This document shows, in pieces, positions 29,431-40,338 of a DNA stretch of 64,000 nt. The first letter of the stretch is position 1. Every line of letters starts with the position of its first letter. Origin of the DNA: Henningerozyma blattae CBS 6284 (taxonomy: Eukaryota > Ascomycota > Saccharomycetes > Saccharomycetales > Saccharomycetaceae); contig NC_020187.1 in NCBI RefSeq assembly GCF_000315915.1, positions 1,426,001-1,490,000 on the forward strand. Reading direction: 5' to 3'. Both the position numbers and the translations under genes were made by a program. The notes below the pieces were generated by a model. The model did no database searches and was not told the origin of the DNA. It saw only the letters and a program-made list of their open reading frames with translations.

Positions 29431-32295
29431 ATGGAAGATTTACTAAAAGTTCCAGAAATCGTACAAAATATTGCTTCCTATTTGAATACAAAAGATTATT
29501 TAACTTTTCAATCATTAAATAAATCAACTCATGATACTCACTTAAAGGGAAAATATGACGATGACTATTGGTCAGGAAAACTATTATCTATGGAGATAAA
29601 GAGGAATAATAATGAAGAGAGTATAGATCCGCCGATTAATAATCCAAATAATGAAAGCAATCTCATAAACAAACTATTTGATAATGGTTCAGCTCAAAGT
29701 TTTACACCAATGGATATTTTTGATAAAATAACGAGTTTTACACCCAAGACAGCTAAGAGTAAATATGCAGTATTTTTTAATGTATTTAATAGTTATTGTG
29801 ATAAATTGATTAATAATAATCTTGGAAATTTTTTTCCCAAAAAATATCAATCTGATCCCCTATTCCAAATCAAGATCATAAATAATATTGAGTTATTTAA
29901 TAACTCTAATAAAAACGATTATAATTACTACAATAAAACTAAACAGCAACTAAAGATCATACGTGATTTTTTCATTAATACAGTTCTGAAGGAAATGGAA
30001 AGTTTATATCAAGAGAAAAACTATAAAAAAATTCATATTTTTATTAAAGTTTTGATTCTATCTAATGAAGAAACAAACGCTCTTGAATTCTTTAAGACTC
30101 AAAATCCTTATGATTTGGACGATTTGAAGTTTAATGATAAAATATGGAAAGATTCAACTACTGTTTTTAAAAGGTTTAAACATCAAAATAGTTCAAGTAT
30201 TGATTTAGTAAAACAGTTTTCAAAAGATAATTCTAGAGGTTATTCAAATAGCATTAATTCTATAAGGAGTGAAACAAATGAGTTGGAAATTGATACTATT
30301 AAGGACATTACTATTAATAGTAATACTGATACAATTTCACTTGGCCAAGTAAATGATAATAATGATAGCATTAATAACGACAAATTTAAAAATAATGAAC
30401 CTCTCGGTAATAATGACAATAACAACATTATTACCGAAGAGATAAAAAATCAAGGTGATGGTAATAAAGGTACTGAAACGGAGAGTAAGAATAAACTTGA
30501 TGTATCCACTTTAGATGAGACAGAATTTTCTAAAGAAAATAAACACTTAGTTGCATTAATTGAGAATATGAAGATATTTTTAAATGAAAAAATTGATATT
30601 GTGGACACCATATTTTCAGATGAATACCCTATACTTATATCATACTGTGAAAATTTTATACAATTTATAATTGAATCACTTAGATCATGTTTAACAGAAG
30701 ATGATAAGACCAAAAATGACCCATCAACAAACACTAATAATGAAAAAATACCAAAGAAATCAAGAAATAAGTTACTCAAGAATGAAACTGAATCTAAACT
30801 ATTTACTATTCCAATTATTTACAATCTTTTAAAAAATGACTTAATTGATAATTTGAAAGAATCTATTAATGCTGGTCCCACTTTCCATAAAGTTTTAAAA
30901 GAATTTATTGATTTATATATGGAACCATTTATTTTAAATTATTTGAAATTAGTACCAAATTTTTATCAAGAACAAATCCATAAAGAATTAATTAAATTTA
31001 ATTCTGATATTGCTAAGAAACAAAGTGAACAAAATAAAGAGATTTACAACTCATTAAAGGATCAATCCATTGCTAAACAGAATGGTTCTAATTCCAATTC
31101 CAATTCCAATGGCAAAAATGATTTTTTATCCTCATTTACAAATATGTTTAAATTGCAAAATTCTTCTACCACAGAGAAACAAAAAGAAAGACAAAAGTTA
31201 CAAGTAGATTATAATTTAAATTTACTGAATACTAATTTACAAAATATCAAATCATTCATTAGTCTTGACTTAATTTATAAAGTTATTCAAGAGACAAAAG
31301 ATTTAATTGAAGAAATGTCTGCTTTCAAAGATTTAAGGGAGGTTACACCAATATATAAGGCTGAATGCCAAGAGATCTTTAAGATCTTGATAACTGAATT
31401 AAATATTAATCATATTAAACCATCTTTTGAGAAAGCCATTGGATTATTAGAGGAATATGATACTGATAAGATTAAGAGTATAGAATTTAAAATAGATCAA
31501 GTAGAAACTCAAGTAGAACCTTTAGTGAAATTTACAGAGTTAATTAATATCGGTGATATTATATTACAAATGATTTCAATTTTTTATAAAAATGAATTGG
31601 AAAATAAAAAAATCATTGATAAGAATCGAGATTTTTTAAATGAAGTGATTCAAACCAAAAAAAAATTCGAAACAATGATTGATGATTATGTTGCAGAGGG
31701 ATTAACAATTGGTATTAATAAATTATTTACTGAAATGAATTTTATATTTAGAACAGTTCAACTTCCGGACGACTATAACATTAGATCAAGTAATGATAAT
31801 TTCGCCATTAATCATGGCGAGATACATCCAACTAAATGTGCTATCAAAGTAATTGAATTATTAAACAACCATTGTTTTTTATTAAACGGTGCTACTGATA
31901 AAGGTACAATTGATGTGTATCAGCAAGAGATTGGAGATCGATTTTTCAATGAAGTTGTGAAACAAATCAAAAGAAATATCATATCTACAGAAGGTGCCAT
32001 TTATTTAATTGCAGACCTAAATTATTATTATGAATTTATTGCATACAGACTAAGACAAAAAAATATTATCCCATTATTTGCAGGCTTGAAAAACATTGGC
32101 CAATTATATATTGTATCTGGGAAAGATTCTAAAGAATTAGGACGATTAATTTCTGATGTAGGCAAATTTCAAAGTATCTTTTCACAAGAAGAAATTTATG
32201 AATTTGTTCAACGAAGAAGTGATTGGTTAAAAGTAAAGAGAGATGTGGAGAAAGTAATGTATGGTCTTGGAGTCAAGGATTGTTGTATTATGTAA
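29431..32295 (+). CDS. RCY1: F-box recycling protein Rcy1
   Basis: F-box protein needed for recycling of internalised plasma-membrane proteins such as the v-SNARE Snc1; it binds Skp1 and Ypt31/32 at early endosomes and the late Golgi. The product is 954 residues (yeast 840). The F-box is at about residues 5-40 (LKVPEIVQNIASYLNTKDYLTFQSL). The body carries the Sec10-like helical region. The C-terminus ends CCIM, a CaaX prenylation motif known in Rcy1. The extra length comes from Asn/Lys/Glu-rich insertions at about 265-350 and 420-450. Confidence 0.94.
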   Translation: MEDLLKVPEIVQNIASYLNTKDYLTFQSLNKSTHDTHLKGKYDDDYWSGKLLSMEIKRNNNEESIDPPINNPNNESNLINKLFDNGSAQSFTPMDIFDKITSFTPKTAKSKYAVFFNVFNSYCDKLINNNLGNFFPKKYQSDPLFQIKIINNIELFNNSNKNDYNYYNKTKQQLKIIRDFFINTVLKEMESLYQEKNYKKIHIFIKVLILSNEETNALEFFKTQNPYDLDDLKFNDKIWKDSTTVFKRFKHQNSSSIDLVKQFSKDNSRGYSNSINSIRSETNELEIDTIKDITINSNTDTISLGQVNDNNDSINNDKFKNNEPLGNNDNNNIITEEIKNQGDGNKGTETESKNKLDVSTLDETEFSKENKHLVALIENMKIFLNEKIDIVDTIFSDEYPILISYCENFIQFIIESLRSCLTEDDKTKNDPSTNTNNEKIPKKSRNKLLKNETESKLFTIPIIYNLLKNDLIDNLKESINAGPTFHKVLKEFIDLYMEPFILNYLKLVPNFYQEQIHKELIKFNSDIAKKQSEQNKEIYNSLKDQSIAKQNGSNSNSNSNGKNDFLSSFTNMFKLQNSSTTEKQKERQKLQVDYNLNLLNTNLQNIKSFISLDLIYKVIQETKDLIEEMSAFKDLREVTPIYKAECQEIFKILITELNINHIKPSFEKAIGLLEEYDTDKIKSIEFKIDQVETQVEPLVKFTELINIGDIILQMISIFYKNELENKKIIDKNRDFLNEVIQTKKKFETMIDDYVAEGLTIGINKLFTEMNFIFRTVQLPDDYNIRSSNDNFAINHGEIHPTKCAIKVIELLNNHCFLLNGATDKGTIDVYQQEIGDRFFNEVVKQIKRNIISTEGAIYLIADLNYYYEFIAYRLRQKNIIPLFAGLKNIGQLYIVSGKDSKELGRLISDVGKFQSIFSQEEIYEFVQRRSDWLKVKRDVEKVMYGLGVKDCCIM

Positions 32296-32444
32296 GGTAT
32301 ATTCTATAATAAAAATACATTGCTGTATATTAAATACATGATAACAAGCCAAAACAAACAAACAAGCAATAACTATTGCTGACATGAGTATTGAGAAGCT
32401 TATTGTATCACGTGACCACTCTCAGATTTTCAAAAAAAATAAAT

Positions 32445-32517
32445 TGCTTTCAACCAGAGTCGAACTGATGATCTCCACATTACTAGTGTGGCGCCTTACC
32501 AACTTGGCCATGAAAGC
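32445..32517 (-). tRNA. tRNA-Thr(AGT)
   Basis: Minus-strand sequence opens GCTTTCATGGCCAAGTTGG and closes TGAAAGC plus discriminator A. The acceptor stem GCTTTCA/TGAAAGC is perfect. The anticodon loop is CTAGTAA, anticodon AGT. The T arm is CAGTTCGACTCTG. Length 73 nt, no intron, close to the S. cerevisiae gene. A CACGTG box lies just downstream at 32410-32415. Confidence 0.96.
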
Positions 32518-33935
32518 TGTTGTTATTGGAAATTTTAACGATATAGTTTTCACGATTAATTCATTTTGATATTTCAATAAAATCTTTCTTTTTGTCCAAC
32601 TCATTATAGAATTAATATAGAAAAGTTACTGAAATTGTAGAGAGGCCGGCATTATTAAATAGTGATGTTTTTGATGTAATTTTGTTGCTGGAAAATAACA
32701 TAATTACTTTCCAGCAAATTTTAGTCGTGTCCATTCACTTACAAGAAATGCCTTTAGTAATAACTTTAGCTACTCTTGGGAAATTTTATAAGTATGGCTA
32801 TTTTAAGCTGTAATCATATTTTATTAAGGATTATAAACCTTTGCAGTACTGATATTGCAACACTAGCAATTCCATTACTATGAAACTTAAAAAGAATGAC
32901 ATTAAATACAACACTTACTTGAATCATAAATTAACATTATTCAAATACATATCTTTTTATCAATCTCTTATTAGCTTATTAAATTGGAATCCCCTTTCTT
33001 GGTTACCCGCCCTCTTCAGCCGCATTCGCCACCGAGTATAAACGCGAAATAAGAAAATCATATATATATAAAAGATCTTTAAGTAAATCTCTTTAAATAT
33101 TACAGAAACACATTTTTCATCTAAAATAACTAAATACCAACACATTCTAAAACCTTAGATCTAACATATCAATAGTAAATTTTAATATGTTTCAATATGC
33201 CATTTTATAACCAATTCTTACTTATCATTATTTGGGTTGGCCGCTGAACATTTTCCGTTTATGGCAATATAGCATTCACAAATGACATAACCCTAACTAT
33301 AAACCCTAATTGCGGGATTTATCAGGCCTAGATACAAATCTTGCAGGAAAATTGATCGTGCACGTTTTGTATCTCCTACCAGCCGAACCGGGTAGAAAAA
33401 AAGGAATAACCAAATGGAGCATAGCGTTCGAGAAGTACGTGCCTGCAAATATATCACTCACATGTTTAAGCTCATATCCCATCCATCCCAACCAGTTCAA
33501 TGTCAGCTATTGGCATCCCTGGCCACCCTTTCAGGGACGGTTCACAAACACTGCCTTCCTTCGTAGATAACTACTTGATCCAGGTTGGATTACGCCCCGT
33601 TCCTATGCATCTTTGTCTGTCAAGGTGTAGTCAACCAGTCTATGGTAACTGGAATTATTTACACAAGAGGGCCTTATTTTGCAAATAACTCATCGACAAT
33701 TGAAGAAAATTTTCATTAATCTTCAACTTTCTTTTTTTCTGGTACTTTTTTTTGCTAGCTTTTAAGAGTCTGCAATCTAGCCCATATATATACCGTCTGG
33801 GCTCCTTTAGTAAGTTATTTTAATAGAGTACTGTGAGACTCTAAAGCAAACAATCCAAACAAACATTCTCCCTTCGCAAAGTCGAGAGTTTATAATCGTA
33901 GCATTGAATTCTGCCAATTCTCCTGCCGCAGCATC
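32518..33935. other. tRNA-Thr/PHO87 intergenic
   Basis: About 1.4 kb, the promoter region of the phosphate transporter. The part from about 33300 to 33670 is less AT-rich than its surroundings and has overlapping short open frames on both strands, none with recognisable domains. CACGTT at 33361-33366 would fit a weak Pho4 site. A TATATATA box lies near 33785. Confidence 0.45.
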
Positions 33936-36812
33936 ATGAGATTCTCCCATTTCCTAAAATATAATGCAGTTCCAGAATGGCAGAACCATTACATGGATTA
34001 TAATGAATTGAAGAATTTGATATATACTTTGCAAACCGATGAGTTGAAAAGAAACCCTAATACTGAGGATCCTTTTGATGACCTAGAGAAACAGAGTAAT
34101 AATTCAAGTCCCAAGAGAAAAAATTTCAAAGATAAATTAAAGAAATTCTCCTTTACCAAGAAAAATAATTCATCTGCTTCTAATTCAAATTCATATTTAA
34201 ATACACTACCACATAATGATACAATTATAGAATTACAAGATTATGATTCACCTGAAAAAGATCAATCAGATTCAAATAATACAAGCTCTACTAAGAAAAA
34301 TAAAATTTCTACAAAGATCCATTCATTGAAAAAGCCCAAAGATTCGTTATTTTCGTCATCTCGTCATTCATCTATATCCTCCAATGATGATAAATCTTCC
34401 ATTGAAAACACTTATGATACATTTGTCAATAAATTAACTGATGAAAGAAACAAGGTAGATGATTTTTATAAGAGAACTGAATTGAAATTGTATGAAAAAT
34501 TTGAAAACTTATTATTAGATTTACAAAAAGAACATATCATTAATCATCATGATTCTAATATTTTACAAACTCAAGATGGAAATAGTAATTTCTCAAGTGA
34601 ACTTACAATAGAAGATGAAACATCACCATATTTAAAGGGAAATTTAAATAATTCTAATGATCTAAAGGAAACTGCCATCATCGAAGAGATTCATAAATCA
34701 AGCAAGACTCCAGATATTGAAGCATTAGAACATACTTCCATCACAGAATTAAGATCAAGAACCACTATAGATTACTCAGAAGAAGATTTCGATTATGAAG
34801 AAGATATAGAACAATATGATGATCAAGAAAATACAGCCCTTTTAAACTATAACGATTTTAATAGTCAATTCTCAAAAGAAATCTTTATTAAAACAATACT
34901 ATTATTAATTTATACATTGATTTGTGCCAATTTGAAATCTTTTATTGAATTAAATTCTATTGGGTTTACAAAAATTACTAAAAAGGCTGATAAAGTTCTA
35001 CTATTAACTACGAGAACTGATTTAATCCAATCTCGTGTTTTCTATAATGATATTTACACTTTCCAATGGGATACTTTAGACGTTTTGAATAATAAAATTT
35101 CTCAATTAATAGAATTTTATTCTATTATAACAAATCAATCTTTAAATCTAGAAAATTGTAAAATGGAATTGAAATCTTTCTTACATGACCATATTGTTTG
35201 GGAAAGATCAAATACTTGGAAGGATATGCTAGGCTTATTATCACAAACAAATGATGAAATATCTAAAAATGAAGAGGAGGAGGCAAGAAGATTGAAATTA
35301 GGATTAAGATATCGCGATCTTCCGTTACCCAAACCTATCAATATGGGCAAATTAGGTACTATCAATAATATTAAAATCCCTCTGTTATTTTTCACTTGGA
35401 AAGCTGCAAAAATTGCATTCATCATATTATTTACTGGTCTTCTATTAGGTATTAAGACAATGAATGATAGAGTAGAAGGTCGTTGTTTAGCTTTAGTAGA
35501 ATGCTGTGTTTTCCTTTGGGCTTTAGAAGCTATTCCTTTATTCACCACTGCATTCTTAGTCCCAATGTTAGTCGTCTTATTTAAAGTGCTGAAGAATGCA
35601 GATGGTACTACAATGGGGGCAGCCGCAGCATCAGCCAAAACATTATCGACAATGTGGTCATCAACAATTATGATTTTAATTGCTGGTTTTACCTTAGGTG
35701 AAGCCTTATCTCAATATGAAATTGCAAATGTATTAGCATCATGGTTATTAGCTGGTGCAGGTACAAAACCAAGTATGGTTCTTTTAATGTCAATGGCAGT
35801 CGTGTTTTTCCTTTCTATGTGGATTTCTAATGTGGCATCACCAGTCTTGACATATTCTTTATTAAAACCTGTCTTAGATGATTTAGATGCTGATACCCCT
35901 TTTGCCAAGGCTATTATCATGGGTATTGCATTAGCAGCAGATGTTGGTGGTATGGCATCTCCAATTTCTTCCCCACAAAATATTATCTCTATGCAATATT
36001 TGGCTCCATATGGTATAGGTTGGGGCCAATTTTTTGCTGTTGCTTTACCTGTAGGTATTTTGATTACACTTTGTGCTTGGGGTATTATGTGTACAACATT
36101 TAAGATCAATGAAACTAAATTGAAAAAATTCACCCCAATTAGAACTGTTTTCACTTTAAAACAATATTTCATCATTTTTGTCACAATAGGTACTATTATC
36201 TTATGGTGTGTTGAAAAACAAATTGAAGGTGCATTTGGTGCATCTGGTCAAATTGCTGTCTTGCCAATTGTTTTATTCTTTGGTACAGGTCTCTTAACTT
36301 CTCATGATTTGAACACTTTCCCATGGTCAACTGTTATTTTAGCAATGGGTTCTGTGGCATTAGGTGATGCTGTTTCTTCATCTGGGCTATTGAAAACCAT
36401 TGCTACTTCATTACAAAAAAGAATTGAACATGATAGTGTTATGGCTATTTTATGTATCTTTGGTGTCCTAATGTTAGTTGTTGGTACTTTTGTATCACAT
36501 ACTGTCTCTGCAATTATTTTGATTCCACTAGTTCAAGAAATCGGTGATTCTTTACCAGATCCCAAAGCTTCTCCAGTCTTGGTGTTTGGTTGTGCATTAT
36601 TAGCATCTTGTGGTATGGCTTTACCATCTTCAGGTTTCCCTAACGTTACGGCTATTTCTATGATTGATAAGAAAGGTAGACGTTATTTGACAATGGGTGA
36701 ATTTCTTTCCAGAGGTGTTCCTACTTCTCTAGCTGGGTTTGTCTTGGTTATTACGGTTGGTTATGGTATTATGACTTCCATCTTACACGGTAGAACAACA
36801 CCAGCTACATGA
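33936..36812 (+). CDS. PHO87: SPX-domain low-affinity phosphate transporter
   Basis: Plasma-membrane low-affinity phosphate transporter of the Pho87/Pho90 type, with a regulatory SPX domain. The product is 958 residues (yeast Pho87 923, Pho90 881). The SPX domain opens MRFSHFLKYNAVPEWQNHYMDY and resumes after a Ser/Asn-rich insertion with the ELKLYEKFENLLLDLQ helix near residue 180. About a dozen membrane segments start near residue 487. DASS/NaPi-family signatures are present: SNVASPVLTY, SPISSPQNIISM, SHTVSAIILIP, GMALPSSGFPN. Neighbours RRP43 and ELO2 match YCR035C-YCR034W, which favours PHO87, but RCY1 on the left belongs to the sister track with PHO90, so the paralogue call is uncertain. 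Confidence 0.93.
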   Translation: MRFSHFLKYNAVPEWQNHYMDYNELKNLIYTLQTDELKRNPNTEDPFDDLEKQSNNSSPKRKNFKDKLKKFSFTKKNNSSASNSNSYLNTLPHNDTIIELQDYDSPEKDQSDSNNTSSTKKNKISTKIHSLKKPKDSLFSSSRHSSISSNDDKSSIENTYDTFVNKLTDERNKVDDFYKRTELKLYEKFENLLLDLQKEHIINHHDSNILQTQDGNSNFSSELTIEDETSPYLKGNLNNSNDLKETAIIEEIHKSSKTPDIEALEHTSITELRSRTTIDYSEEDFDYEEDIEQYDDQENTALLNYNDFNSQFSKEIFIKTILLLIYTLICANLKSFIELNSIGFTKITKKADKVLLLTTRTDLIQSRVFYNDIYTFQWDTLDVLNNKISQLIEFYSIITNQSLNLENCKMELKSFLHDHIVWERSNTWKDMLGLLSQTNDEISKNEEEEARRLKLGLRYRDLPLPKPINMGKLGTINNIKIPLLFFTWKAAKIAFIILFTGLLLGIKTMNDRVEGRCLALVECCVFLWALEAIPLFTTAFLVPMLVVLFKVLKNADGTTMGAAAASAKTLSTMWSSTIMILIAGFTLGEALSQYEIANVLASWLLAGAGTKPSMVLLMSMAVVFFLSMWISNVASPVLTYSLLKPVLDDLDADTPFAKAIIMGIALAADVGGMASPISSPQNIISMQYLAPYGIGWGQFFAVALPVGILITLCAWGIMCTTFKINETKLKKFTPIRTVFTLKQYFIIFVTIGTIILWCVEKQIEGAFGASGQIAVLPIVLFFGTGLLTSHDLNTFPWSTVILAMGSVALGDAVSSSGLLKTIATSLQKRIEHDSVMAILCIFGVLMLVVGTFVSHTVSAIILIPLVQEIGDSLPDPKASPVLVFGCALLASCGMALPSSGFPNVTAISMIDKKGRRYLTMGEFLSRGVPTSLAGFVLVITVGYGIMTSILHGRTTPAT

Positions 36813-37199
36813 AAATGGAAAATAAAAATTAAAATAAAATATAATGTTACTTTTTAGGACAATGCAGAGACAAAAAAATTTTTTTATTATCTCGAAAAAT
36901 AAAAGATAGAAACAGCTAAAAAAAAAAATTATGAAAGTAAATAGAAATAAATAATATTGCTATTAGCATATATATGTAAGTATATTAATGAATTTTATGT
37001 AAGATTACTTCAAATATTCTTTATTAATTAATGAATTATAATCAGTAATGACATTTTGATTTGAATCGGGGCCTTCCCAATTTAGTAAAAAAGACGCCGA
37101 GTACGAAATTGAATTTACTTGAATGTTAAAGAATATATAATGTATTTTAGAAAAAATTATAAGATTTACTATAATACAATAAATAAGACAGATAATGAT
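36813..37199. other. PHO87/RRP43 intergenic
   Basis: AT-rich 3' flank of the transporter and leader of RRP43. The RRP43 frame is open from 37119 but without an ATG until 37140. Confidence 0.5.
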
Positions 37200-38294
37200 A
37201 TGATGGGACGTGAAGATGAATTAACTTTTACACCGGACATCTTATCCAGAGTTGTTCCGGAATTAATCTTTCAAAGAAACCTTTCAATTGGTACAAGAAT
37301 GAATAACCGAAAATTTGAAGAATTTGCCAAATATCAAACAAATACATTTAGAGATATAATAAAAGATCCAGAGATCCTAGGGAGTAGTATATTAGAAATC
37401 CAAGATACACCTAACAGCACTACAGTATTTGTTACGATTAAAGGTGGGGTTGTAGAAGATACAGAACGACCATTATATAAACAATATGAAGATCGAATTC
37501 CTGGGATATATCCTGTAGTCGAAATTGAGCGTGGTAGAGGGAATTCTCCACCAAGTGATGAAGAAATGATTGTTGGCCAATTGTTAAATGATATATTACA
37601 ACATTGTGGAATAATATCTTGTGAATCATTAAAGATCAACATTGAAAATCGAAATACTGTAGAAAAGGATGAAATTGATTTTTTGGGATTACAAACTGGA
37701 GGTAAAAGATGGAAATTTGTACTTTATATTAAAATCAATGTTTTTAATAGAGATGGGCCTATTTTCCATGCTTGTTGGAATGCTATAATGACTGCATTAA
37801 GGGATACCAGATTACCACAAGTGTATATCAATGAAGAAAATTTAAATGAAGTTGCATATAATTTAAGATTATTGAAGAATAAAAATAGAAGAAATCGATT
37901 TCAATCTAATGAAAAAGTAAATAAAATTTTATGCTTCAATCAATTACAAACTTATCCATTAAGATTGAATGAAAACAATATATGTTATGGCTGTAATTTT
38001 GGTATAACTCGATTACAACCTGAATATAGTTTAATAGAAGATGAGGGAGAAGAAGAAAAAAGGGAAACAAGTGAACTTGTATTGATAAGTGATATAAGTA
38101 GAGAAGGTGAAGAGGCATCTTTAAGTAATCAACTTAATATTCTCGTCACACCGAATGGGAATATAAAATATTTAAGTTTATCGGTAGGTGATAATAAAGA
38201 TAAGGGTAATGTCAGTATAGAATTACTTAAAAAATCTATTCGATTAGCCATTGAAAGATCTAGAGAACTTCAAGCGTTGAATAAGAAAGATTGA
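37200..38294 (+). CDS. RRP43: exosome core subunit Rrp43
   Basis: Non-catalytic RNase PH-like subunit of the RNA exosome ring, essential for rRNA processing and RNA decay in nucleus and cytoplasm. From ATG at 37200 the product is 364 residues (yeast 394). The opening block (FTPDILSRVVPELIFQRNLSIGTR...KFEEF) aligns with the yeast N-terminus, and the central core has VYPVVEIERGRG-like IPGIYPVVEIERGRG and WKFVLYIKINVFNRDGPIFHACWNA. Alternative ATGs are at 37203 (next codon) and 37140 (adds 20 residues that look unlike the family). Convergent with the elongase gene, as for YCR035C-YCR034W. Confidence 0.9.
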   Translation: MMGREDELTFTPDILSRVVPELIFQRNLSIGTRMNNRKFEEFAKYQTNTFRDIIKDPEILGSSILEIQDTPNSTTVFVTIKGGVVEDTERPLYKQYEDRIPGIYPVVEIERGRGNSPPSDEEMIVGQLLNDILQHCGIISCESLKINIENRNTVEKDEIDFLGLQTGGKRWKFVLYIKINVFNRDGPIFHACWNAIMTALRDTRLPQVYINEENLNEVAYNLRLLKNKNRRNRFQSNEKVNKILCFNQLQTYPLRLNENNICYGCNFGITRLQPEYSLIEDEGEEEKRETSELVLISDISREGEEASLSNQLNILVTPNGNIKYLSLSVGDNKDKGNVSIELLKKSIRLAIERSRELQALNKKD

Positions 38295-38344
38295 AAGATT
38301 CACTTTTTTTATTTTTTGCATTGTATTACAATCCTATAGTCTGA

Positions 38345-38380
38345 ATATATATATATATATACGTATATATATATATATAT
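38345..38380. repeat. perfect AT palindrome between convergent genes
   Basis: Alternating A/T arms of 16 bp on each side of a central ACGT make a 36-bp perfect palindrome. It lies between the stop codons of RRP43 and the elongase, so it may sit in both 3' UTRs. Confidence 0.8.
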
Positions 38381-38530
38381 ACTTATGTAAGGTTACTAAT
38401 AATAAGAAAAATAAAAAAAAAATAAAAACAAAAACAAACCAAAATAATAAATAATAAAAACAAAACAAAACAAAACAATTAAGTATTAATTAGCAACAAA
38501 TTGAGAAACAGGAGAATGATAGTAAAATGA

Positions 38531-39544
38531 TTACACAAGTTTTTTAGTGGTTGAAGTTTTCCGTAAAGCCGCAGCTTTCCTCTTATAAATCTTTTTATAG
38601 AATGAAATGAATAGAACAAGGTATGATGATAAGATTAAACAACCTTGCCCAATAGCAAAATCAGTACCTGTACATTCTCCACAATACGGTAAAGTGTTTG
38701 CGAAATATTTAAAAGCAATTCTTTCATAAGCCACGAAATAGACAAATCCAATATCGATGATGAATTGAACGATTTGTAATTTAGTAACCCATTGTTTCCA
38801 CCAAACTTTAATATTACAAGAACTTAGGAAATAATACCAATACATGAGAACATGTATTGCCAAATTTAACGAGATTGGGACCCATGATACTGAAGTTTTC
38901 CCCACCAATTGAGTATAACATAATAGAGCAGTAGCACCATGATGATAAGTATGTAAGAAGGTCAATTTCTTTTGTTTCAATACCAATAGAAATGTATCGA
39001 TGAACTCTATGAATTTGACAATATAATTTAAGTAATACAAAGTTACGATGGGTTGGTTCCATGAGTTTTTATTACAAATGGAGAAATAGATCCCATTTGA
39101 TTTTATGATTGGTAAGATTTGTTCGACCATTAAAATCAATAGAATGAAAGAAGTAGCACTTAAAGCCAAATTATGTAGTTTGGATAATCGATCGAATTTG
39201 AAAGGTTTTATTTGGAACTTACATAATAAGAATTGACCGCCGAAGATGAGGATATAATAGAGTGAAATGATGGTAACGACATGTGATAATGAAGTCAAAG
39301 GTAATTGCTCATTATTGAAATCGAAATTATTGGGGACGAAATGAGAATTAGTAATTTTTGAAACCCATGAATTGAAATGATACCAAACAAATCTATTTTG
39401 TCCAATTGAATTAAATGAATCGATAGTACTGGATATTTTAGTCGAGTGGCCAAGTCTAGTATCATCAGTGGTGGAAGCCACAAGGTTAGTGACAATATCT
39501 GTGGCCATTTTGGCAACGGTATTTGGATTATTTGAATCGTTCAT
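38531..39544 (-). CDS. ELO2: fatty-acid elongase, ELO family
   Basis: ER 3-ketoacyl-CoA synthase that extends fatty acids toward very long chains used in sphingolipids. The product is 337 residues (yeast Elo2 347, Elo1 310). The catalytic histidine box HTYHH is at residues 198-202, after KKLTFL. The family block VKFIEFIDTFLLVLK precedes it, and about seven membrane segments are seen. A Ser/Thr-rich N-terminal extension and a lysine-rich tail (KKxx-like KRKAAALRKTSTTKK) are present. The wording around the catalytic box and synteny with RRP43 favour ELO2 (FEN1), but ELO1 cannot be excluded. Confidence 0.9.
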   Translation of the reverse strand: MNDSNNPNTVAKMATDIVTNLVASTTDDTRLGHSTKISSTIDSFNSIGQNRFVWYHFNSWVSKITNSHFVPNNFDFNNEQLPLTSLSHVVTIISLYYILIFGGQFLLCKFQIKPFKFDRLSKLHNLALSATSFILLILMVEQILPIIKSNGIYFSICNKNSWNQPIVTLYYLNYIVKFIEFIDTFLLVLKQKKLTFLHTYHHGATALLCYTQLVGKTSVSWVPISLNLAIHVLMYWYYFLSSCNIKVWWKQWVTKLQIVQFIIDIGFVYFVAYERIAFKYFANTLPYCGECTGTDFAIGQGCLILSSYLVLFISFYKKIYKRKAAALRKTSTTKKLV

Positions 39545-40024
39545 ACTCGAGATAATGTAAATATATAATTTTGTGAGCCTGTTTATTCGAGCCTATTCCA
39601 GTTTTTGTTGAACTTATTTTATTTAGGGGGTGATAATATAGGTGATAAGTTTTTATATATATAAATATATATAAATATATATAAATATGATTGCTGAAAA
39701 AAGTTAATTTATCGGCATTAATATAAATTTCACTTTGAAAAAAAGACCAATTATGGCAATTATGTCAGTCTTAATCTGTCAGAATGCTTTGCCTTTAAAC
39801 GCGGGGGGACATGGCCGGCGTTTAAAATACTATCACCGACGATCCGAATGTATTACCGTAAGTGGTAACTCCGAGACCGCTCGATGAGCATGTGAATTCC
39901 ACGTGATGCATCTGCATAACTCTGCATAACTCTGCATATTGAGAAACCAGATAGTATTTTTCACCAATGAAATCGAAAACAAACAATTGACACTATCAAC
40001 AGCAACAGATTTGCGTGCCACGCC

Positions 40025-40049
40025 CACGTGACCTTTATTGAATCACGTG
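40025..40049. promoter_or_regulatory. pair of CACGTG (Cbf1-type) boxes
   Basis: CACGTGAC at 40025 and TCACGTGAC at 40043 lie about 300 bp upstream of QCR9. Cbf1 (Cpf1) and Abf1 sites are known in yeast ubiquinol-cytochrome c reductase promoters such as QCR8, so their pairing here is sensible. Confidence 0.5.
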
Positions 40050-40073
40050 ACACATTTTGTTATGTTTTCCCCT

Positions 40074-40086
40074 ATCACTTGCGACG
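40074..40086 (+). promoter_or_regulatory. Abf1-type site
   Basis: ATCACTTGCGACG fits the Abf1 consensus RTCRYNNNNNACG exactly. It is 25 bp from a CACGTG box and about 250 bp upstream of QCR9. Confidence 0.5.
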
Positions 40087-40302
40087 ACACGGAATCATCG
40101 CTTCTACAATTTCTCGGAAAGGTCTCGGGCCATATCATTATATGATATTCAAAGATGATATTTATAAGACTCCGTGACAATAGTAGTTAAAACATTAGCA
40201 AAAGAGATCTAAATAAAAAGGTTTGTCGAAGGATAAGAACATCTAAACCGTCATAAACATAAACCAACCTAGATCTGACGCAACACATAACAACACATAT
40301 AG

Positions 40303-40330
40303 CACACACACACACACACACACACACACA
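40303..40330 (+). repeat. (CA)14 microsatellite
   Basis: Fourteen uninterrupted CA units end 8 bp before the QCR9 ATG, so they form most of its proximal 5' leader. Length variation is likely between strains. Confidence 0.95.
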
Positions 40331-40338
40331 TTTGAAAA

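Larger units (their letters stand above)
39545..40338. other. ELO2/QCR9 divergent promoter
   Basis: About 790 bp. It holds an ATAAATATAT tandem repeat (39655-39689), three copies of TCTGCATAAC/TT (39911-39940), CACGTG boxes at 39900-39905, 40025-40030 and 40044-40049, and an Abf1-type site at 40074-40086. Confidence 0.65.

Noticed and set aside
33306..33688. Overlapping 60-86 codon frames upstream of PHO87
   Set aside because: No family resemblance; consistent with locally higher GC content in a promoter.
35135..36184. Long minus-strand frames of 157-167 codons within PHO87
   Set aside because: Antisense shadows of a clear transporter gene.
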